A stretch of DNA of 64,000 bases, taken from NCBI GenBank assembly GCA_902537215.1, contig CACBAM010000006.1, forward strand, positions 1 through 64,000, read 5' to 3'. Within the stretch, counting starts at the first letter, position 1. Every line of letters begins with the position of its first letter. A program made the position numbers and the translations under genes. This DNA comes from an uncultured Alphaproteobacteria bacterium. GTDB taxonomy: Bacteria > Pseudomonadota > Alphaproteobacteria > Rhodobacterales > Rhodobacteraceae. The notes below the pieces were generated by a model. It did not search any database, was not told the origin of the DNA, and saw nothing but the letters and a program-made list of their open reading frames with translations. Of the stretch, positions 63,755-64,000 are shown in pieces.

Positions 63755-64000
63755 TTACACTCTTAATATTGGTCTCGTTAAACAGGTAGGACCTCCTTCA
63801 CAACCAATGCACAAAGCGTCACCGTCGAACGTATAAACAGTAACTCCGTTTTTTTCTAGAGCCTTTTTTGTTCTAGGGCAGCCAGAGATCATCACACAAA
63901 TTCCAGGTTTAATAGCAAGCACATTAATATTTAGGCCTTCACTAGAAATGAACTCATCTTCTGGTGCTTCAATTAGCTCGTAACCTTTTTTCTCAAGTAA
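63755..64000 (-). CDS. Amidinotransferase/DDAH-family protein (5' end outside window)
   Basis: The last 81 residues of a minus-strand gene are present. SSEGLNINVLAIKPG, ISGCPRTKKALEKNGV and the C-terminal GCEGGPTCLTRPIL, with the catalytic cysteine in GGPTC, match the arginine deiminase/dimethylarginine dimethylaminohydrolase fold. Substrate cannot be fixed from this part. The stop is 31 bases from the convergent acetoacetyl-CoA synthetase stop. Confidence 0.82.
   Translation of the reverse strand, partial: LLEKKGYELIEAPEDEFISSEGLNINVLAIKPGICVMISGCPRTKKALEKNGVTVYTFDGDALCIGCEGGPTCLTRPILRV

Overview
The window is 64 kb of visibly AT-rich chromosome from an alphaproteobacterium. Three things support this: long gene blocks in the order typical of that class (iscR-iscS-sufBCD-Yip1-sufS; rpsB-tsf-pyrH-frr-cdsA-dxr-rseP-bamA-skp-fabZ-lpxA-lpxI-lpxB-gltA-gltX-lexA-moeA-moaC-trpCDGE-ppiD), an alphaproteobacterial SOS box (GTTC-N7-GTTC) in front of lexA, and an IscR with one cysteine, as I recall from Rhodobacteraceae. 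Tight packing, many overlapping stop/start codons and low G+C suggest a streamlined, probably marine lineage, but that is inference.

Layout. 1-5467: DNA repair (uvrA, cut by the window edge), CoA synthesis (coaD), two adjacent cyclophilins (cytoplasmic and exported), tyrS and a small alpha/beta hydrolase. 5508-12989: a complete SUF iron-sulfur assembly operon under a 20-bp palindromic operator. 12978-24062: a penicillin-acylase-family enzyme, a beta-hydroxyacid dehydrogenase, a SYLF lipoprotein, hemB, mfd, a DUF502 protein and the pseudouridine-degrading pair psuK-psuG. 24152-36963: translation, undecaprenyl/isoprenoid, outer-membrane assembly and lipid A genes. 36970-52972 (minus strand): gltA, gltX, lexA, molybdopterin, tryptophan, ppiD, an aminotransferase, parE, and glnB-glnA.

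53210-61050 is the accessory region. A tRNA-Leu(UAG) gene is followed by a tyrosine-recombinase pseudogene and about 7.8 kb of cargo: a MAPEG protein, two small membrane proteins, a lysozyme-like remnant, two class III nucleotide cyclases, a cytochrome b561 and a Rieske-like protein. The segment ends with a 14-bp direct copy of the tRNA 3' end. Inside it are nested inverted repeats: a 95-bp pair around integrase plus MAPEG, a pair of about 215 bp around the rest of the cargo, and a 56-bp motif present four times. The middle repeat junction reads right end - tRNA core - left end on the minus strand, which is what an attP or tandem-element junction would look like, but inverted. This is the most unusual structure in the window. 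After it come a DUF1330 protein, acetoacetyl-CoA synthetase and the 3' part of an amidinotransferase-family gene cut by the window end.

Other points worth attention: rseP and parE both lack any ATG/GTG/TTG codon that would give a full-length protein and appear to start at AUU behind good ribosome binding sites; uppS and lpxD are absent from their usual slots; and an intrinsic terminator for a convergent gene is embedded in the last codons of mfd.
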